Shown: positions 1 to 12,479 of the stretch, piece after piece
How the letters are laid out: each line of letters begins with the position of its first letter
Position numbering within the stretch: the first letter of the stretch is position 1
Origin: Heterocephalus glaber
Lineage: Eukaryota > Chordata > Mammalia > Rodentia > Bathyergidae
Reading direction: 5' to 3'
Assembly (NCBI RefSeq): GCF_000247695.1
Contig: NW_004624730.1
Coordinates: 38,700,568 to 38,764,567, forward strand
DNA: 64,000 nt
Program-made: the position numbers and the translations under genes
The notes under the pieces: generated by a model
Seen by the model: only the letters and a program-made list of their open reading frames with translations
Told to the model about the DNA's origin: nothing
Databases searched by the model: none

Positions 1-180
1 AGTATCGCCTCAATGTGCATCCATTTAGCTATAAATTTGGGAGGTCTGATCTGTTCACTTTTGCTGTATCTTCTGGAGCTCATAACCATGGCTTTTATGG
101 TCCCACAGTGCCTCTGCAGTGTGCGTTCAGATACTGCAATGTCTGAGAGACTGAGGTTCTGGGGATGCAGAGTGCTGGAT
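1..180 (-). other. Rearranged L1 fragment plus unassigned sequence
   Basis: Bases 1-36 match, in reverse, the ORF2 C-terminal region seen in the plus-strand L1 near 16400-16430. Bases about 60-180 do not match any part of the other L1 copies in the window, and I could not assign them. The L1 sequence resumes at about 181 with reverse-transcriptase-region sequence, so an internal L1 stretch of more than 1 kb has been lost or replaced here. Confidence 0.45.
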
Positions 181-1289
181 TTTTAGAATTTTAAGATCTT
201 TGGTCAACTTTGGTAATTCATATGCATCTAGAAATCTGTCCGTTTCTTCTGTTTTCCATCTTGTTAGAGTGCAGGTTTTCAAAGTAGGTATTGACAATCC
301 TCTGGATTTCTGCTGGGTCTGTTGTAATCTCACCTTTTTCGTTCCTAATTGCATGGATTTGGGCCTTTTCTTTCTTATTTTTGATAAGGTTGGCTAAGGG
401 TTTGTCAATTGTGTTTATTCTTTTGAAGAATTTGCTTCATTGAATTTTTGTATAGTTTTCTTAGTCTCTGTTGCATTGATTTCTGCTCTGATCTTTATAA
501 TTTCATCCCTTTTATAAGCCTTGGGCCTGTTTTGCTCTTCTCATTCTAGAAGCCTGAGGTTCAGCATTAGGTTTTTAATTTGAGCTCATTCTGTTTTCCT
601 AATATAAGTATTCACTGCTATGAAATTCCCTCATAAGACTGCTTTCATTGTGTCCCATAAATTCTGGTATGTTGTATTGGCATTGTCATTTAATTGTAGA
701 AATTGTCTAATTTTTTCTTTAATTTCCTCTGTGACTCATTGGTTGTCCAGGAGGGTGTTAGTCTATCTCTGTGTGTTTATGAAGTTCTTGTGGCTTCTTT
801 TGCTTTGATCTTCATTTTCATTGCATTATGATCTGGTAATATACAGGGGATAACTTTAATTCCTTTACATTAACTTAAACATATTCTATGAACTGGTATG
901 TTGTCTGTTTTGGAGAATGACCTATGTGCAGCCAAAAAGAATACGTATTCTGATTTTGTGGGGAGAAACACTCTGTAAACATCTGGTAAGTCCATTTGTT
1001 CAAGAGTTTGGTTGAGTTCTAATATTTTGTTGTTGGTTTTTTGTTTAGTTGACCTGTGTATTTGTGACAGTGGGGTATTGAGGTCCCCCACTACTATTGT
1101 ATTTGTGCTTATTTTATTTTTATGTTCATTAATATTTGTTTTATATAGTTGGGTGCACTAGTATTTGGTACACATATATATTGTCATCCCTTCTTCTTGG
1201 ATTATTCCACTTACAAGGATGTAGTGACCTTCTTTTTCTGTCTTAATTTGTCCTGGTTTGAAATCCACTTTCTGCAGGTAGGATAGCTA

Positions 1290-1560
1290 TTGTATTTGAT
1301 TGACCAATGGTCAACTTGTAATGCCCAGCTGAACTGAATCAGCATGGTCTAGGTGTGCAGGATTCACCTGAAGATTGTTACCAATAGCCATAAAAAGAGA
1401 ACTAGAGGGGAAGATCTTGGCCTGTTCATTTTCTAGAAGAAGCTTGCTGTGGATGGTTTTCTTGATGTGAAGTAGGCTGTTTTCATCGGAGGAGGACCTC
1501 AGGGCCTCGCTGTCCCTGGGAATTGCTCCTGTTTTTGTCAGCGGAGCTCTGGTCTTCACC
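1290..1560 (-). other. Unassigned protein-like block inside L1
   Basis: This part of the interruption in the L1 has an open minus-strand frame (about 1311-1571, 86 codons) with ordinary protein-like composition and no simple repeats. I do not recognise the product. It is next to LTR-like sequence, so it may be internal or LTR sequence of an old retroelement, or a fragment of a processed pseudogene. The short length means the open frame could be chance. Confidence 0.25.
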
Positions 1561-1935
1561 ATGAGCATCATTTCCTGGCCCCCATGTGGATCCCTCAGTT
1601 TGGTGGCACAAATACTTCATCTCACTGGTGTAGGTTTTCTGGCTTCCATCACTGACCTTTGGGCCTTCCAGGTGCAGATCCTCCATATGGACAAGCATGA
1701 GACATTGCTGTGGGCTCTAGACCACTGGCTGGACTCATGCAGGACATTGCCTCGGACTCTAAACCTTTAGCTGGACTTGTATGGGACATTATTGGGATCC
1801 AAACCCTCAGCTGGTTTCTTTGGGCCCCTAGTGTGTGGTTAATCTCTTGCACTTCTTTGCATTTGACTTTTTGGGTAATTATAAAGTAATCTTATAAATT
1901 ATGTCCTGTATTTAATGTATTTCCTTGCCAAATCC
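1561..1935 (+). mobile_element. LTR-like interspersed repeat inserted in L1
   Basis: This sequence interrupts the L1 and resembles, in order, the LTR-like element at 13385-13845. Both have a run of CTGG-rich and TTTGGNCCCC(A/T)AGTGTG segments followed by an AT-rich end with TCTTATAAATT/TCTTGTAAATT. Family not named; the boundaries are estimated from where L1 homology stops and resumes. Confidence 0.4.
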
Positions 1936-3479
1936 TGCTGACTACAAAAGCTACTTCTGCTTTTTTGATTCCTGTCAAATGGAGTATTGTTTTCCACCCT
2001 CTGACTTGGAGTCTGAATTTCTTTTTGAATTAAGTGTGTTTCTGTATGCAGCATATTGTTGGATCCTGCTTCTTGATCCATTCTGCCAGTCTATTTCTTT
2101 TGATTGGTGAATTGAGACCATTAACATTGATGGTTATAACTGATATGTATTTATCCTTGTCATGATGTTTTCCTGTGGTTGGATTCTCCAGCTTTGCATT
2201 TAATTTCTTTTCTTGGCTGATGGATTCATTTTGTTCGGCTTCATGGAGTTTGTGACCTTCATTTTCCTTTCCTAGGATATTTTTTAGAATTTTTTGAAGC
2301 CCTGGTTTAGTATTGATGTAGTTCCTAAGATGTTCTTTGTTGTGAAAATATCTTATTTCTCCCTTGGTTTTGAAAAATAGTTTTGCAGGGTACATCAATC
2401 TAGCTTGGAAGTTGTTTTCTTTTAGGGCTTGAAATACTTCACTCCAGGCTGTTCTTGCCTTGAGGGTTTGTGTTGAGAAGTCTGCTGTGATTCTGACGGG
2501 CTTTCCTTTGTATGTGATTTGTTTCTTTAACTGCTTTCAGTATTTTGTTCTTCTATTGGGTATGTGGAATTTTGACTATTATTGCCGAGGTGCAGATTTT
2601 TTTTGATCATGGCTAGTTGGAGTACTATATGCCTCACTTATCTGTGTGTCAAATTCTTTTCCCCTCCTGGAAAGATTTCTGCTATTACTTCTGTGAACAG
2701 TTTTTTTTATGTTGTTTGCACTATCTCTTGCTTTTTCATTGACTCCAATTAGTCTTATGTTATTTTTCTTTTAATCATCTCACCGCTGCTGGATTGATTT
2801 CTCATGGTCCCTTGTTATTTTTAAGAAATGTTTATCTTCCTGATCATTAACTGCAATCCTGTCTTATATATCTGATAGTCTGTCCTCACATTGGCTCATT
2901 CTGCTGCATATACTTTGAATGGAGTTTTTAATCTGGATATCTGTCTGTTTGAATCTGTTTTTTGGATTCTGTTTCTTTCCTATGCTGGGATTTCATGGAT
3001 TCCATCATTTTCCTTAGCTCCTCTATTTTTTTTTTTTTAATCTGCATCTTCTCTAGACTTATTAATCATGTCTTTCACTATGGTCATGATCTCTGTTGTT
3101 ACCTCAGGAATTATTTCTAATTTCATTTTTTCCAGATCCTCTTTTGTTGCCAGTTCAAGGAAGACAGGTGATTGAGTTTCATATTGTTCTGTCTCACTCC
3201 CTGGATTTCCCTTTGGTGATCTGGAGTTTGGGTTTATGTCTTATTTAGGTATCTTCTCATTTCTATTTTTTTGTTATTGTTGATTTTTCTGGTTCAATTA
3301 CTGGGTTGTTGCTTATAAATAACTTATTACAAGTATCTTTATTGCTATTATTTAGATCCCTTAGGGAATGAGTGCTTTTTGGATTGTCTTTCAGGTATAG
3401 AAGGCCTTTGGGTTTTGAGTCTGTAATGGCCTTAAGCAATCTCAATCATGAAGGAACTGACTAGAACAGTTACATTGCA

Positions 3480-4400
3480 TTGGCCAAAGTAATATCATCA
3501 GCATCAACAATAGCATCAAATACAGCTTGGAAAATGACAAATTGTGATATGTATTATTCTGACACCTTTAACCTCATAGACTAGACTTGCACTTATATAT
3601 CAAAATCAAGGATGAACCAGAAATATGTTTACTATAAATAAACTCTTTATTATAGTGGCTTTATCCTCCCAGAAAAAGACTTAGAAGGAGTTGTGTGTGT
3701 GTGTGTAGGGGGGAGGATTGAGAGATAGAAGGAGAAGGAGAGGTTAGAAATAAGGCTAGAGGACCAGGAGGATCACAAAAACTTTGGGAAACTGGTAAAG
3801 ACAGGAGGAAAAGGGAAAGGAAGGAACAAAAACAATAGCAACAAGAAAACTAGAAACAGTATTCATACTCCTATAACCGTAAAAGAAATCTAGAAAAAAA
3901 CAGGAACAAGAAAGAAGAGAAATGGAGAAGAAAAAAGAAAAAAAAGGTGCCCTTTGAGGTGTGTCCCTGGTACTGCTGGTATCCAACATGGGCAGTAGCG
4001 TGCAGAACTGTGTTGATTAATCTCAGTGAGCCAGCTGTAGTCCCCTGAAATTCAGGCTGGTTTCTGGCTGTGCGGCTGGAATTGAGTTCCCTGACCTCCT
4101 GCAGGTTCAAACTCTACAAGGTTCTACTGCAGGTTTGATAGGAGATGCTGTTCCCAACTACTCATCAACAGCTGTAGTCCACTCTGTCTTCGTTCTCATA
4201 ATGGGCTTCAGTTTTTAACAGTAAGCCTTGGAGCGGCCCTTTCTCTGCTACTCATCACTGCGTCATCTTCCCGATATCACAGCAATGGTTTCCCTGGCCC
4301 CAGTGCCTCTCCTGCACTGATCTGCATCCTATGTGTAGGGACGTGGGATGCCCTTTGTCTTGCCGTGTGCAGGTGGGCTGGTGCACATCTCGTGGTCTTA
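3480..4400 (-). mobile_element. Probable L1 5' UTR region with purine tract
   Basis: This stretch lies immediately 5' (minus sense) of the L1 ORF1 at 2.2-3.45 kb. It holds a purine-rich tract (about 3700-3950) and then more GC-rich sequence (3950-4390), a composition seen in mammalian L1 5' UTRs. I cannot align it with another copy in the window, so the assignment rests on position. A short GT run sits at about 3691-3706. Confidence 0.4.
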
Positions 4401-6690
4401 ATTTTTTTGAGAATAGTTTTTCAGTTTTGAAGTTCTTCCTTTTGGGTTCTCCAAAAATTAAAAGTTAAATTCATGTTTTAATTTAACTTTCCCTAATTTG
4501 CAATTCCAGTTTTTGATCTAGGGTCTGGTACAGTGCCATAAAATGGTAATGGGTGATGAAACTATGCAGCAAAAATATCTAGTATTCAACTCAGCCATCT
4601 GTAACATTGTTATATTCTGATGTCTAATAGCTTTCCTAGTTTCTGACACATCTTCATAGGAAAAGAGATAAATGAACAGTTAGCTAGGTGGCCACTTACA
4701 GAGTAGTAATTTCCATTTGTTATTGTTTCTTAGTTGAAATAAGAGCATTTGGGAAATTAAGGCAGGATCTTAAGAGGTTGAAAATCTTTGTCAATAATAC
4801 TACTATAATGAATAGTATTAATAAATTGATCTTGATAATGTTTAAGGTAAATTTTAGATTGAATCATATGAAATTGACAATATTGGATCATTTTGATCTA
4901 TAAAAATGGCATTTTCCTATAGTTTAAGGAAAAATTAATTTTTCTTTTATTATACTTGTTAACAGTCTTAGAAGTCACTAAAAGAATTGGGAAATTGAAT
5001 ATAAGAAATAAAATAAGATGTTTAGTGAAATTAATGAAGTTATAGTAATGTCAACAAAAATTATATTCAAATATTGAATTATGAATGAGTTTCTCTGGCA
5101 ATTTTGCATGTTGATTGCTACAAGTATATTAGTACATTTTATACAATTAATGTTTACCAGGTCCAGATGAATTTCTTACCTGATAGAATCAGTATTCAAA
5201 GTCTATTTAAATTTATTCTATCATTTTGTTCCTTAATGTTCATTTTTTTAAGGTAATGTGATCTTGGAATAAGGTGTGAGATAAATTGCAGAAATGTTAT
5301 CTCTTGATACTATTCAGTCTGTTTTTTTAAAATTTAAAAATAGTATCTTTAAGAGAAAATGTATGTTTACAATATTCTTTAAAACAAATTTGTTGGATAA
5401 TGGTAGCAATCCTTGGACTTGGCAAAATTTGACTTAGTTTTATCACCCCTAGGAATTTTCATTAGATCTCCTGTACAGAATTATCAGCTATAAATAGAGA
5501 TCAGCTAATTTGATGAAGAGGCTGTAGTTCTACAGATAATTGAACAAATACATCATGGCTTTAACAAAACACATGAGATGACAGTAACAGTGAATAGGGC
5601 AGAGGAGAGAAAAGAAGGAGATAGAAAAGGAAAATAAAATAAAATATAAAGGAACAGTGATGGATTTGTGTGTAACAAAATGCTGTTCTAATACTGGCTT
5701 ACTTAACATGCTTTCTCACCAGGAGGCCATTGTTCTTTCTCAAACTCTTTTTGCTTGATGGCTTTCCTCCCCATTTAGAAGGAGAATAGCCTCCTTTCAT
5801 CCTCCTCTGATTCTTTGACCACAGACTAATGTTGCTGAGGTTGTTGGGGAAGTAATAGAATTCAGCATCTGTAAACATGGTCTGCTGGATTGGGTTCCAG
5901 CAGAAATCCTTCTTTTATCCTCTGGAATACTTTATCACTACCTGCTTAAAATTTTTTTTTAAATGTTTAAAGAGGCTTGTTTACATGGATTAATAATACT
6001 CCTTTTTTATTACTCTTTCAGGAGTGTACATTCCTTGATACACAAAACACACTGAGAAAGTATTTCAGTATATTTTTAAGTCGTTTTTTATGGTTGTGTT
6101 TTAAATTTTTTATTAATATATTTTTATTGCAATGTGTTTGAAGTATACAATGATTACATTTATTGTACATGTGCATAACATTACATTACATTTATTGTAC
6201 ATGTGCATAACACATTTTAAGTTTATGTGTGTATGTATGTGTACACGTGTGTGTGTGTGTTTTAAATTTCAAGAATAGGTGTTTCAGAACTGTGTAAAAC
6301 TGGCACATGCTTTAGTATCCAAGAAGATTTCAATTTTGAAAGAAAATAATTGAAAGTAGGATAGAAAGTATAAAAGAATGTGGCCAAATCACAATCCTGG
6401 CAAAGGAATGGCTGTTAGACCATGTTGTCACGCAAGCCTCATCCAATTGATTAGTGACTGAAACAGATTAATTTGTACAGGAGCCACATGGATCAGTTGA
6501 TATTACATAAGTGTGGTGCTTAAATATCTCCAAATTTAGCAGGTACCTACTTTATCTACACATGCATGTATTATATTCCTTGCTTGACCACATTTTCCAA
6601 GTTCTAAGTCATGATGAGTGACATAAATAGGAGTTTGTTTATGGAGATAGAGGAGTTTAGAATTAGGACAATCCCTCAGAATTCACACTT
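4400..6690. other. Unique AT-rich DNA, short direct repeat
   Basis: No coding or RNA gene is visible. The only structure I see is a 27-bp direct repeat (6154-6180 and 6186-6212, beginning ttacatttattgtacatg) inside an AT-rich tract that may be a decayed L1 3' end, followed by a short GT-rich run near 6240-6260. Confidence 0.6.
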
Positions 6691-6790
6691 TCAGCATGCA
6701 TTAAACAAATCCTACTGTATGATGGGCATTATTACAGGTGCTAAAGATACAGTGGTAACAATATAGGAAAAATCTTAGGGGATAGATAAT
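6690..6790 (+). repeat. Ancient mammalian-wide repeat fragment
   Basis: The stretch resembles the widespread old-mammal repeat that reads as a 'tactatgtgccaggcactg ... gatacag' motif (here ctgtatgatgggcattattacaggtgctaaagatacag in broken form). It is probably L2-related. Copies of the same family appear near 48180 and 56940. Confidence 0.4.
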
Positions 6791-7305
6791 AAGTAGGTGA
6801 ATAAATAACTAGGGTTGGCTAGGTAGTGATGGGTACTAGAGAGAGAACAAAGCATAGAAAGGGGATGGAAAGCATTGTTGAGGAAGCAGATTGCAATCTT
6901 TTGAAAGGGAGTGAACCATATTCATATCTGGAACACATCAGTATTGTGCCACAGCGCTTGAGTCTCCTGCATTATTTCCTTAGACTATGTAACCCGCTTA
7001 GAACTTAAGAGGACATTTTAGCATACAGAGATAGGTAGAACCACTAAAAACTAAGCCAAAGCAAAACACTGCAAACACCCTGTAGTTACAGTGGGTGCCA
7101 ACAATCAAATGAAACAACTAAGTAGCAAATAATCAGAGATCCTGAGAAAGATGCATACCCTGCTCCTAATTCAAATATTTGTATCTGGGTCTTTGGATCT
7201 CCACCAGGGTTGTAATTCTTAGTTCAGTCTAGGAGACTGGTGATTAGAAAGAAGCACTAATTCCTCACAGTGAGAATATGATACATGTTGTCATTTATTG
7301 ACCCA
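6790..7305. other. Unique DNA, nothing recognised
   Basis: No feature supported. Short open frames here are at chance length. Confidence 0.5.
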
Positions 7306-7309
7306 GGAA

Positions 7310-7545
7310 AGAGCAAGCTGTAGAAGACTCTGTTTCCTTGGTATTCCAGAACATGCCTTTCACTTGCTGCTGGCCTCTGCCTATATGGTTTTTTCTATTT
7401 CTTATGTAGATTTCTTTTACTTGAAATGTCTCCCTCTTTGTCTCTGTTTATCAAAACTCTTTGCATCTCCTGGAGACAAGGGCCTTTTAACTTTGTTTCT
7501 GTGGCATTCTGGCAAGTAAATGCTTAATAAGTATGTAACATAAAT
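7310..7545 (+). repeat. L2 LINE 3' region
   Basis: The order of motifs fits the 3' part of the ancient L2 LINE: a 'catgcctttcacttgctgctggcctctgcc' type segment (shown broken here), then 'gagacaagggcc' and a terminal 'aaatgcttaataag' like the L2 end 'ggtgctcaataaat'. It is heavily diverged and has no coding capacity. Confidence 0.55.
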
Positions 7546-7549
7546 ATGT

Positions 7550-8410
7550 GAATGGAATGAAAGAGGGAAGCATATTTGGTGTATACCTACTTAATTTTTC
7601 TGTCCATTAATTGCTGTTACAAGTGGCGTTTCCAGGCTTTGTCCTATGCTTGACTTGTCTTGCTCTCTTCTTCCTTTTATATTTTCCTGATTAAAGCAAA
7701 GCAAAACTATGGTTAAGGATGTTGCCACACAACTCACTCAGCTTTCAAAGAGAGAGGCTTTCCCTCTCATATTTCTGACTGGACATCAAATGCAGCTTAT
7801 TTTCTCATGGACTTTAAAAAATGGCTGCTGTTCCCTTACCATGGCCTTCTGTTTCCTTCTTGCCTCACTAACTCTCTTCTCATTCTGTAGGCAGGCAGAG
7901 TGGAACAGGAGTACATTTGTAACCTGTCAGCTCTTCTTGTCAGTTTGCAAGATATAGTTGACTATTATGAGGGGCTTGGGAGATAGTCATTAAGGGAGCA
8001 GCAGCTTTGGTTTATCAAGGAGTAGGGGGTAGGATAAATACACAGATATTTCGCAGCTCACTAAAGAGAGCAAAAATCTCAAGCCTTTGTCCCAGTGCCA
8101 TTTTTTTTTTCACTTTTCCCTAGCATATTAGTCTGTCTTTCACACACACTGCACCTCAACTTGAAAAGGTGCAGCCTGACAGCTGCTTCTAAGCATTGGG
8201 AAACAAATGGTTTGGTCTGTCACATAAGCAGAGCTGAAATCCTTAGGACAGTTGAGAAAATGAGAAGAAATCCCAAAAGCCTAGGATGATGATCTTGGCT
8301 TTGTGAGCCAGCTTTGATATGTGCTTAGACATTTATTTTGTTACAGTAGTTTTTAGCTTAGTTTAAAACACAGTCTAATAATTTTCTGTTGTCGTCATTG
8401 TTCTCATCAT
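7550..8410. other. Unique DNA, nothing recognised
   Basis: Open frames of 60-82 codons occur on the plus strand (for example 7709-7957), but they lack recognisable domains and conserved context. I treat them as chance. Confidence 0.5.
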
Positions 8411-8414
8411 CTTT

Positions 8415-8530
8415 GTGGTGATAATTATAATTGTTATTATTGAATGCAAGCTCTGACCCAACCATGATCTTTATGGTTTACATGGATTAGCTCATTTAAT
8501 CCCCCAAAACTTTTACTAAGGAAGAATTGA
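8415..8530 (-). repeat. MIR SINE, reverse orientation
   Basis: The core is recognisable in reverse: 'tttatggtttacatggatt' followed by 'agctcatttaatcccc', matching the MIR segment that normally reads 'acatgtattaactcatttaatcc' in this direction. Confidence 0.6.
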
Positions 8531-9810
8531 CCTAAGATTTCAACTATAATTTAGTACTATGACAGAAAGAAAAACTATATAGTTTCCTATTGGAGGCATG
8601 AACTTTGAGTTAGGGTAAAGCCATGAAGGGAAGTCATTTGTAAACTAGAATATTTTATGTTATTCTCACCTCATCCTGAATGTTTAGTATATAGTTTTCT
8701 AAACGGATTAGAGGAGTTTGGATTTACTTAGAAGAGAATCAAGTTATGTCAAAATTATACTTTGTTGCTCTAAGAAAGAGATTCTAAGAACTCCCTACTT
8801 ACTAGCTAATTTTCTGGTCATCCACATGAAAGAATAGGTAGTATTCTATCTTTAGTCTACATGGTACTGCAGTGGCAAAAAAATAAGATCTAAAAATTGT
8901 ATTCCAAGTTTTTTTTTCTGTTGAATTGTGATGTTTTATTTTCTCATACAACTTCAAGACTACTTTAATAGTTTTTAAAGAGTCTGCTTCTTGTAAGTGT
9001 GCATAAAATTACGTCACTAGTAGACTTGAGTATTCAAGAACAATTTTAAGTCACACATAAGAAATATTTCTAATTGCCCACTTTAGCACAGATTATAAAT
9101 CAACAAATATTTTCCAAATTTCTGTTCCATTACAGGAGTTGTGTTCAGTATTTAAGGTGAAATTCAGCTGACCAGCACCAATTGCAGCTTTCACCTACCT
9201 TGGGTAGCACTCAGGAGGATTTATTTATTACTGGATGCATTGGAATGTTCTTGTTTAAACATGTTTCATAAGTTTTCAGGGAGAACCTAGGTTTTTCAGT
9301 AGTAGACACATGACTAAAACTCAGTTTATATGTCATCTGAATTAAGTTTTTAGTGATGAGTTTTAGTGATGAGTTGGAGGCAAGGGAATATTAGGTATAG
9401 TTTGAATATGAGTTGATGGCAGTAGAGGCTTTGTTCATATATATTTTCTTTTTGTCAGTAATCCTTTGTAATGGCCCAGTATGATGGTGTAATTTGAATG
9501 AAATTAAGCTTAAACAGCTCAAAATTACGTAGTGAAGACATCCTTTTTCAGGTGAGATTGGGTGCATTTGCGATAGAAGCGGTAGACTTGACATCCTTTT
9601 TCAAATACTATTCCAAGTTAAACTAAGCTGGCTAGCATGACCCTGATATACAAAGGTTAGTACAAAAAGGACAGGGGCCAGGTGGTGAGATACTACTAGT
9701 TCATGGAAACTAGTTAGGTGTTTTGATGTTTTTCCCCTAAGAAAATCTTTGAAACCATCTTTTAGGATCAATAGGCTGTGGGAGGCCATGAGCAGAGGTA
9801 TAAGAAATCA
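8530..9810. other. Unique DNA, nothing recognised
   Basis: No gene or repeat family is recognised. A 14-bp word gacatcctttttca occurs at about 9537 and again at about 9590, with 40 bp between. Confidence 0.5.
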
Positions 9811-9814
9811 AGAT

Positions 9815-9965
9815 TTGAATGCCAGATCACTCTTATTTACCCCCTGCATTATCTTAGGTTTGGTTTTATCATCAATAAGATGGATATTATAGTACTTTAT
9901 AGGTTGTTTTGAAGATTGAATATAAAGCACCTACAGTAATGCCTGACATGTTTCAGACATTAATG
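9815..9965 (+). repeat. MIR SINE
   Basis: The sequence follows the MIR consensus order: 'ggttttatcatcaataagatgg', 'tactttataggttgttttgaagattgaatat' (core, given broken) and 'gcctgacatg'. Diverged and without clear target-site duplications, as expected for its age. Confidence 0.65.
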
Positions 9966-10440
9966 GTGGTCTCCTTAATTCCCCAGCCAGGAAATGATGC
10001 TATAGTAGGTAACCTTTTTTATTCTACAGGCAGTTTTATATAGTTAATGACAAAGGGAGGGAGAAAAGCACTTTCCAATCAGAAGAGACAGACTGAGGTG
10101 TGCCTAGAGCTCACCTAGGTATATTCTTAGTGCCTGCTATATTCTTGAAGTATGGAGAATCCAGTGTGGATGGATTATAAAATATTTGGGATTATACGAG
10201 TGAGACTGGAAATACAGCCCAAAGCATACCTTGTTCTTGTTTTTAATTTTATGAGTTCTAAAAACAATGCATTTCTCAACATATTTTGAAATAAATGTAG
10301 ATTCATGGAAAGTTGAAGTAGTTCAGAGTCTCTTGAAGTTTTCACTCAGTTTCTACCACACCATCCTAAGTAATGTAATAAAATATTGAAGTCAAGCAAT
10401 TACAATTGGTATAATATTATACTATTGACTGGACTATAAA
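9965..10440. other. Unique DNA, nothing recognised
   Basis: AT-rich sequence without supported features. Confidence 0.5.
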
Positions 10441-11020
10441 ATTTAGGTTCAATTTTTACCTGTTTTTACATTCACTTTTTGTGTGTCTATGTGTGCATGT
10501 ACACGTGTGTATGCGTGTGTGTGTCTTTCTATCATACAAAAGAACTCTCTATTCGTTTATATGCACGTTCTCCCCATGCCTGTTCTGTCTCCTGTCAACC
10601 ACTAATTTTTTCTCCATCTTTATGTTTTTGATATTTTGAGCTTGGTAGTAAATAGAATCATACAACATATGTCCTTTGAAAAAAAATTTTAAAACTAAAC
10701 ATAATGTACTTGAGAACCATCCAGGTTTTTTTTTCAGATATCAATACTTTCTATTTCTGATTATATTTCATTGTATGGCTCAACTAGAATATGTTTAACC
10801 ATTCACCCATTGAGGGCCACTTGGGATGTTTCCAGTGTTGGGCTATTTTGAATAATGCTATCATGGACATTGATGAACAAATTTCTGAGTGAATGTAGAT
10901 TTTCACTTTTCTGAGATAAATGCCCAGAAGTGTAATTGTCAGGCTATAAGGCAAGTACATGTTTTAATTTTATAAGAAAGTACCAACTTCTTTTGCAGAG
11001 TGGGGTTTTGAATTTTTGGG
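10440..11020 (-). mobile_element. Old L1 (L1M-type) 3' fragment
   Basis: In antisense it carries the usual L1 3' landmarks: 'ttcattgtatggctcaac', 'attcacccattgagggccac' and 'gaataatgctatcatgga', all from the ORF2 C-terminal and 3' region of old mammalian L1s. A CA/TG-rich stretch lies at about 10480-10520. It is heavily mutated. Confidence 0.7.
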
Positions 11021-12340
11021 AGGAATTGCTAATCCATGGTATGCAATCCTTTAGACCGTGAGCAAGCTGAGCACACCTCATTGTGCTTTCAGTACTTTCT
11101 GTAGTGACTCTTATGTCTTCACTGAGCTGTTAGCTGCTAGGGCCTACATAGGGATACTGGTGTAGTTGATGAAATACAGACCAGAAGCCACAAAGACTTT
11201 CAGAATAACTCAAAATTTCTACTTGTATTTTAAAAATAATATGAAGGAAATGCAGAGCTCACATGAAAATTACATATAGATACCCTTCTTCTTTATTCAG
11301 CTACCATCACACTCACAGCTGTTTTATTCTTTTTCTCCCAAACATTCCTCCATCCTCTATACATTTTATTCTTCCTCATCTGCTGTACCCTGTTACCTAT
11401 TGAACTCTTATATTCTCCCATCTATCTTCATTCTTGCCTCCTCCCAAAAATTTCCTCTTCTCATTTTTGCCTTTTTTGTTTACTGTCCATGCCATCCCTA
11501 ACCCCACCATTTGGTCAGTTGACAAGCATTCACCTTGGTAACATCACAGAAGCTAGTTCAGCAGCACATTATCATGGATGTGAATATATTTTTATTTGAG
11601 AGAGAATATGATTGTATAGTTTCTTTCCAAAAGCTTTTTTTTTTAGAAGCCAGTCCCTTTTCTCAAACATTAGTGACATTATCCTGAGGGTATCTATGGA
11701 TGAAAACTCAAATTTGCTTTTTGAATACATCTCTTGACTTCTTATTCTTCTCTGTTCTGGCCAGAAATCTATGTGTCCATCTTTTTTAGGTCAGTTACCA
11801 TTGGAGGACTCAAATCTATGATGTGTATCTTACTAGTTAGAAATAGATGATTGACTCTAACTCTGACAGAAAATCTGTTGCTTGCAAGCAGTCATCCCAA
11901 AGAAACAAAGCTCTGAAGGTTTTCAGATGTATTTTAAAGAAGAAAACTAGTTTAGAATTCATTGCTTCTCTTTGGAAAGAAATGAAGAGAGATACAGCTC
12001 AGCTGCATGAATGCTGGGCCAAGGACAAAGGGGCCTCCTATTCTGGTGCTGATGTTATTATACCTTTTTAGATAGAAGAACAAGTCCTTCTACCTGATTT
12101 TCAGAATATATAAAAGTAGGGATTGGATTGAATTTTTTTGAACTCTAAAATTTTGGTTACCAAAATCTACAGATGCAGAGAATCTAAATGAATTGTGTAA
12201 AATCACATGGTTCACTCATTCCAGAGCCAACATCCAAACTCCAGTCCATTATACTCTCTTTCCCTCCAAGGATCCCTGTAGCCCCGGTCTGCATGTGGAC
12301 TCTAGATTAGTTTAGTAAGGTGGGATACCCCCTGTGATTT
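11020..12340. other. Unique DNA with pyrimidine-rich segment
   Basis: A T/C-rich tract occupies about 11280-11480. No conserved coding frame is seen. The 74-codon plus-strand frame at 11847-12071 shows no known domain and is probably chance. Confidence 0.5.
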
Positions 12341-12344
12341 TGTT

Positions 12345-12478
12345 GTTGTTGTTTTTTGTATCTTTTTTTTTGAGACAGCCTCTTACTGTGTAGCCCAGGT
12401 TGGCTTTGAATTGGTGGCAATCCTGCCTCAGCCTCCTGAATCCTGGGATTACTGGTGTGTGTCACCACACCCAATTCT
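12345..12478 (-). mobile_element. B1 SINE (7SL-derived), reverse orientation
   Basis: The oligo-T is followed by gagacagcctcttactgtgt and agcccaggttggctttgaa, then cctcagcctcctgaatcctg and ggattactggtgtgtgtcac. This is the reverse complement of a B1 monomer, with its 7SL-derived body and pol III promoter. B1 is rodent-specific, so this element supports a rodent source. Confidence 0.9.
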
Positions 12479-12479
12479 T

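Larger units (their letters stand above)
181..3480 (-). mobile_element. L1 LINE, ORF2 5' half and ORF1, decayed
   Basis: Read on the minus strand, this is an L1 retrotransposon in the order ORF1 (about 3450 to 2240), then the start of ORF2. The ORF2 N-terminus is clear at about 2030-2150: the apurinic endonuclease opening reads ITINVNGLNSPIKRNRLAEW, typical of mammalian L1. Endonuclease and early reverse-transcriptase sequence continues down to about 190. The catalytic YADD region and the ORF2 C-terminus are missing. Many stops and frameshifts make it inactive. Foreign sequence splits it at about 1290-1935; L1 resumes on both sides of that block, as shown by alignment with the second minus-strand L1 at 29.2-29.5 kb. 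Confidence 0.85.

Noticed and set aside
9537..9604. 14-bp direct repeat gacatcctttttca as target-site duplication
   Set aside because: The 40 bp between shows no poly(A), inverted ends or SINE features, so chance or a small local duplication is as likely.
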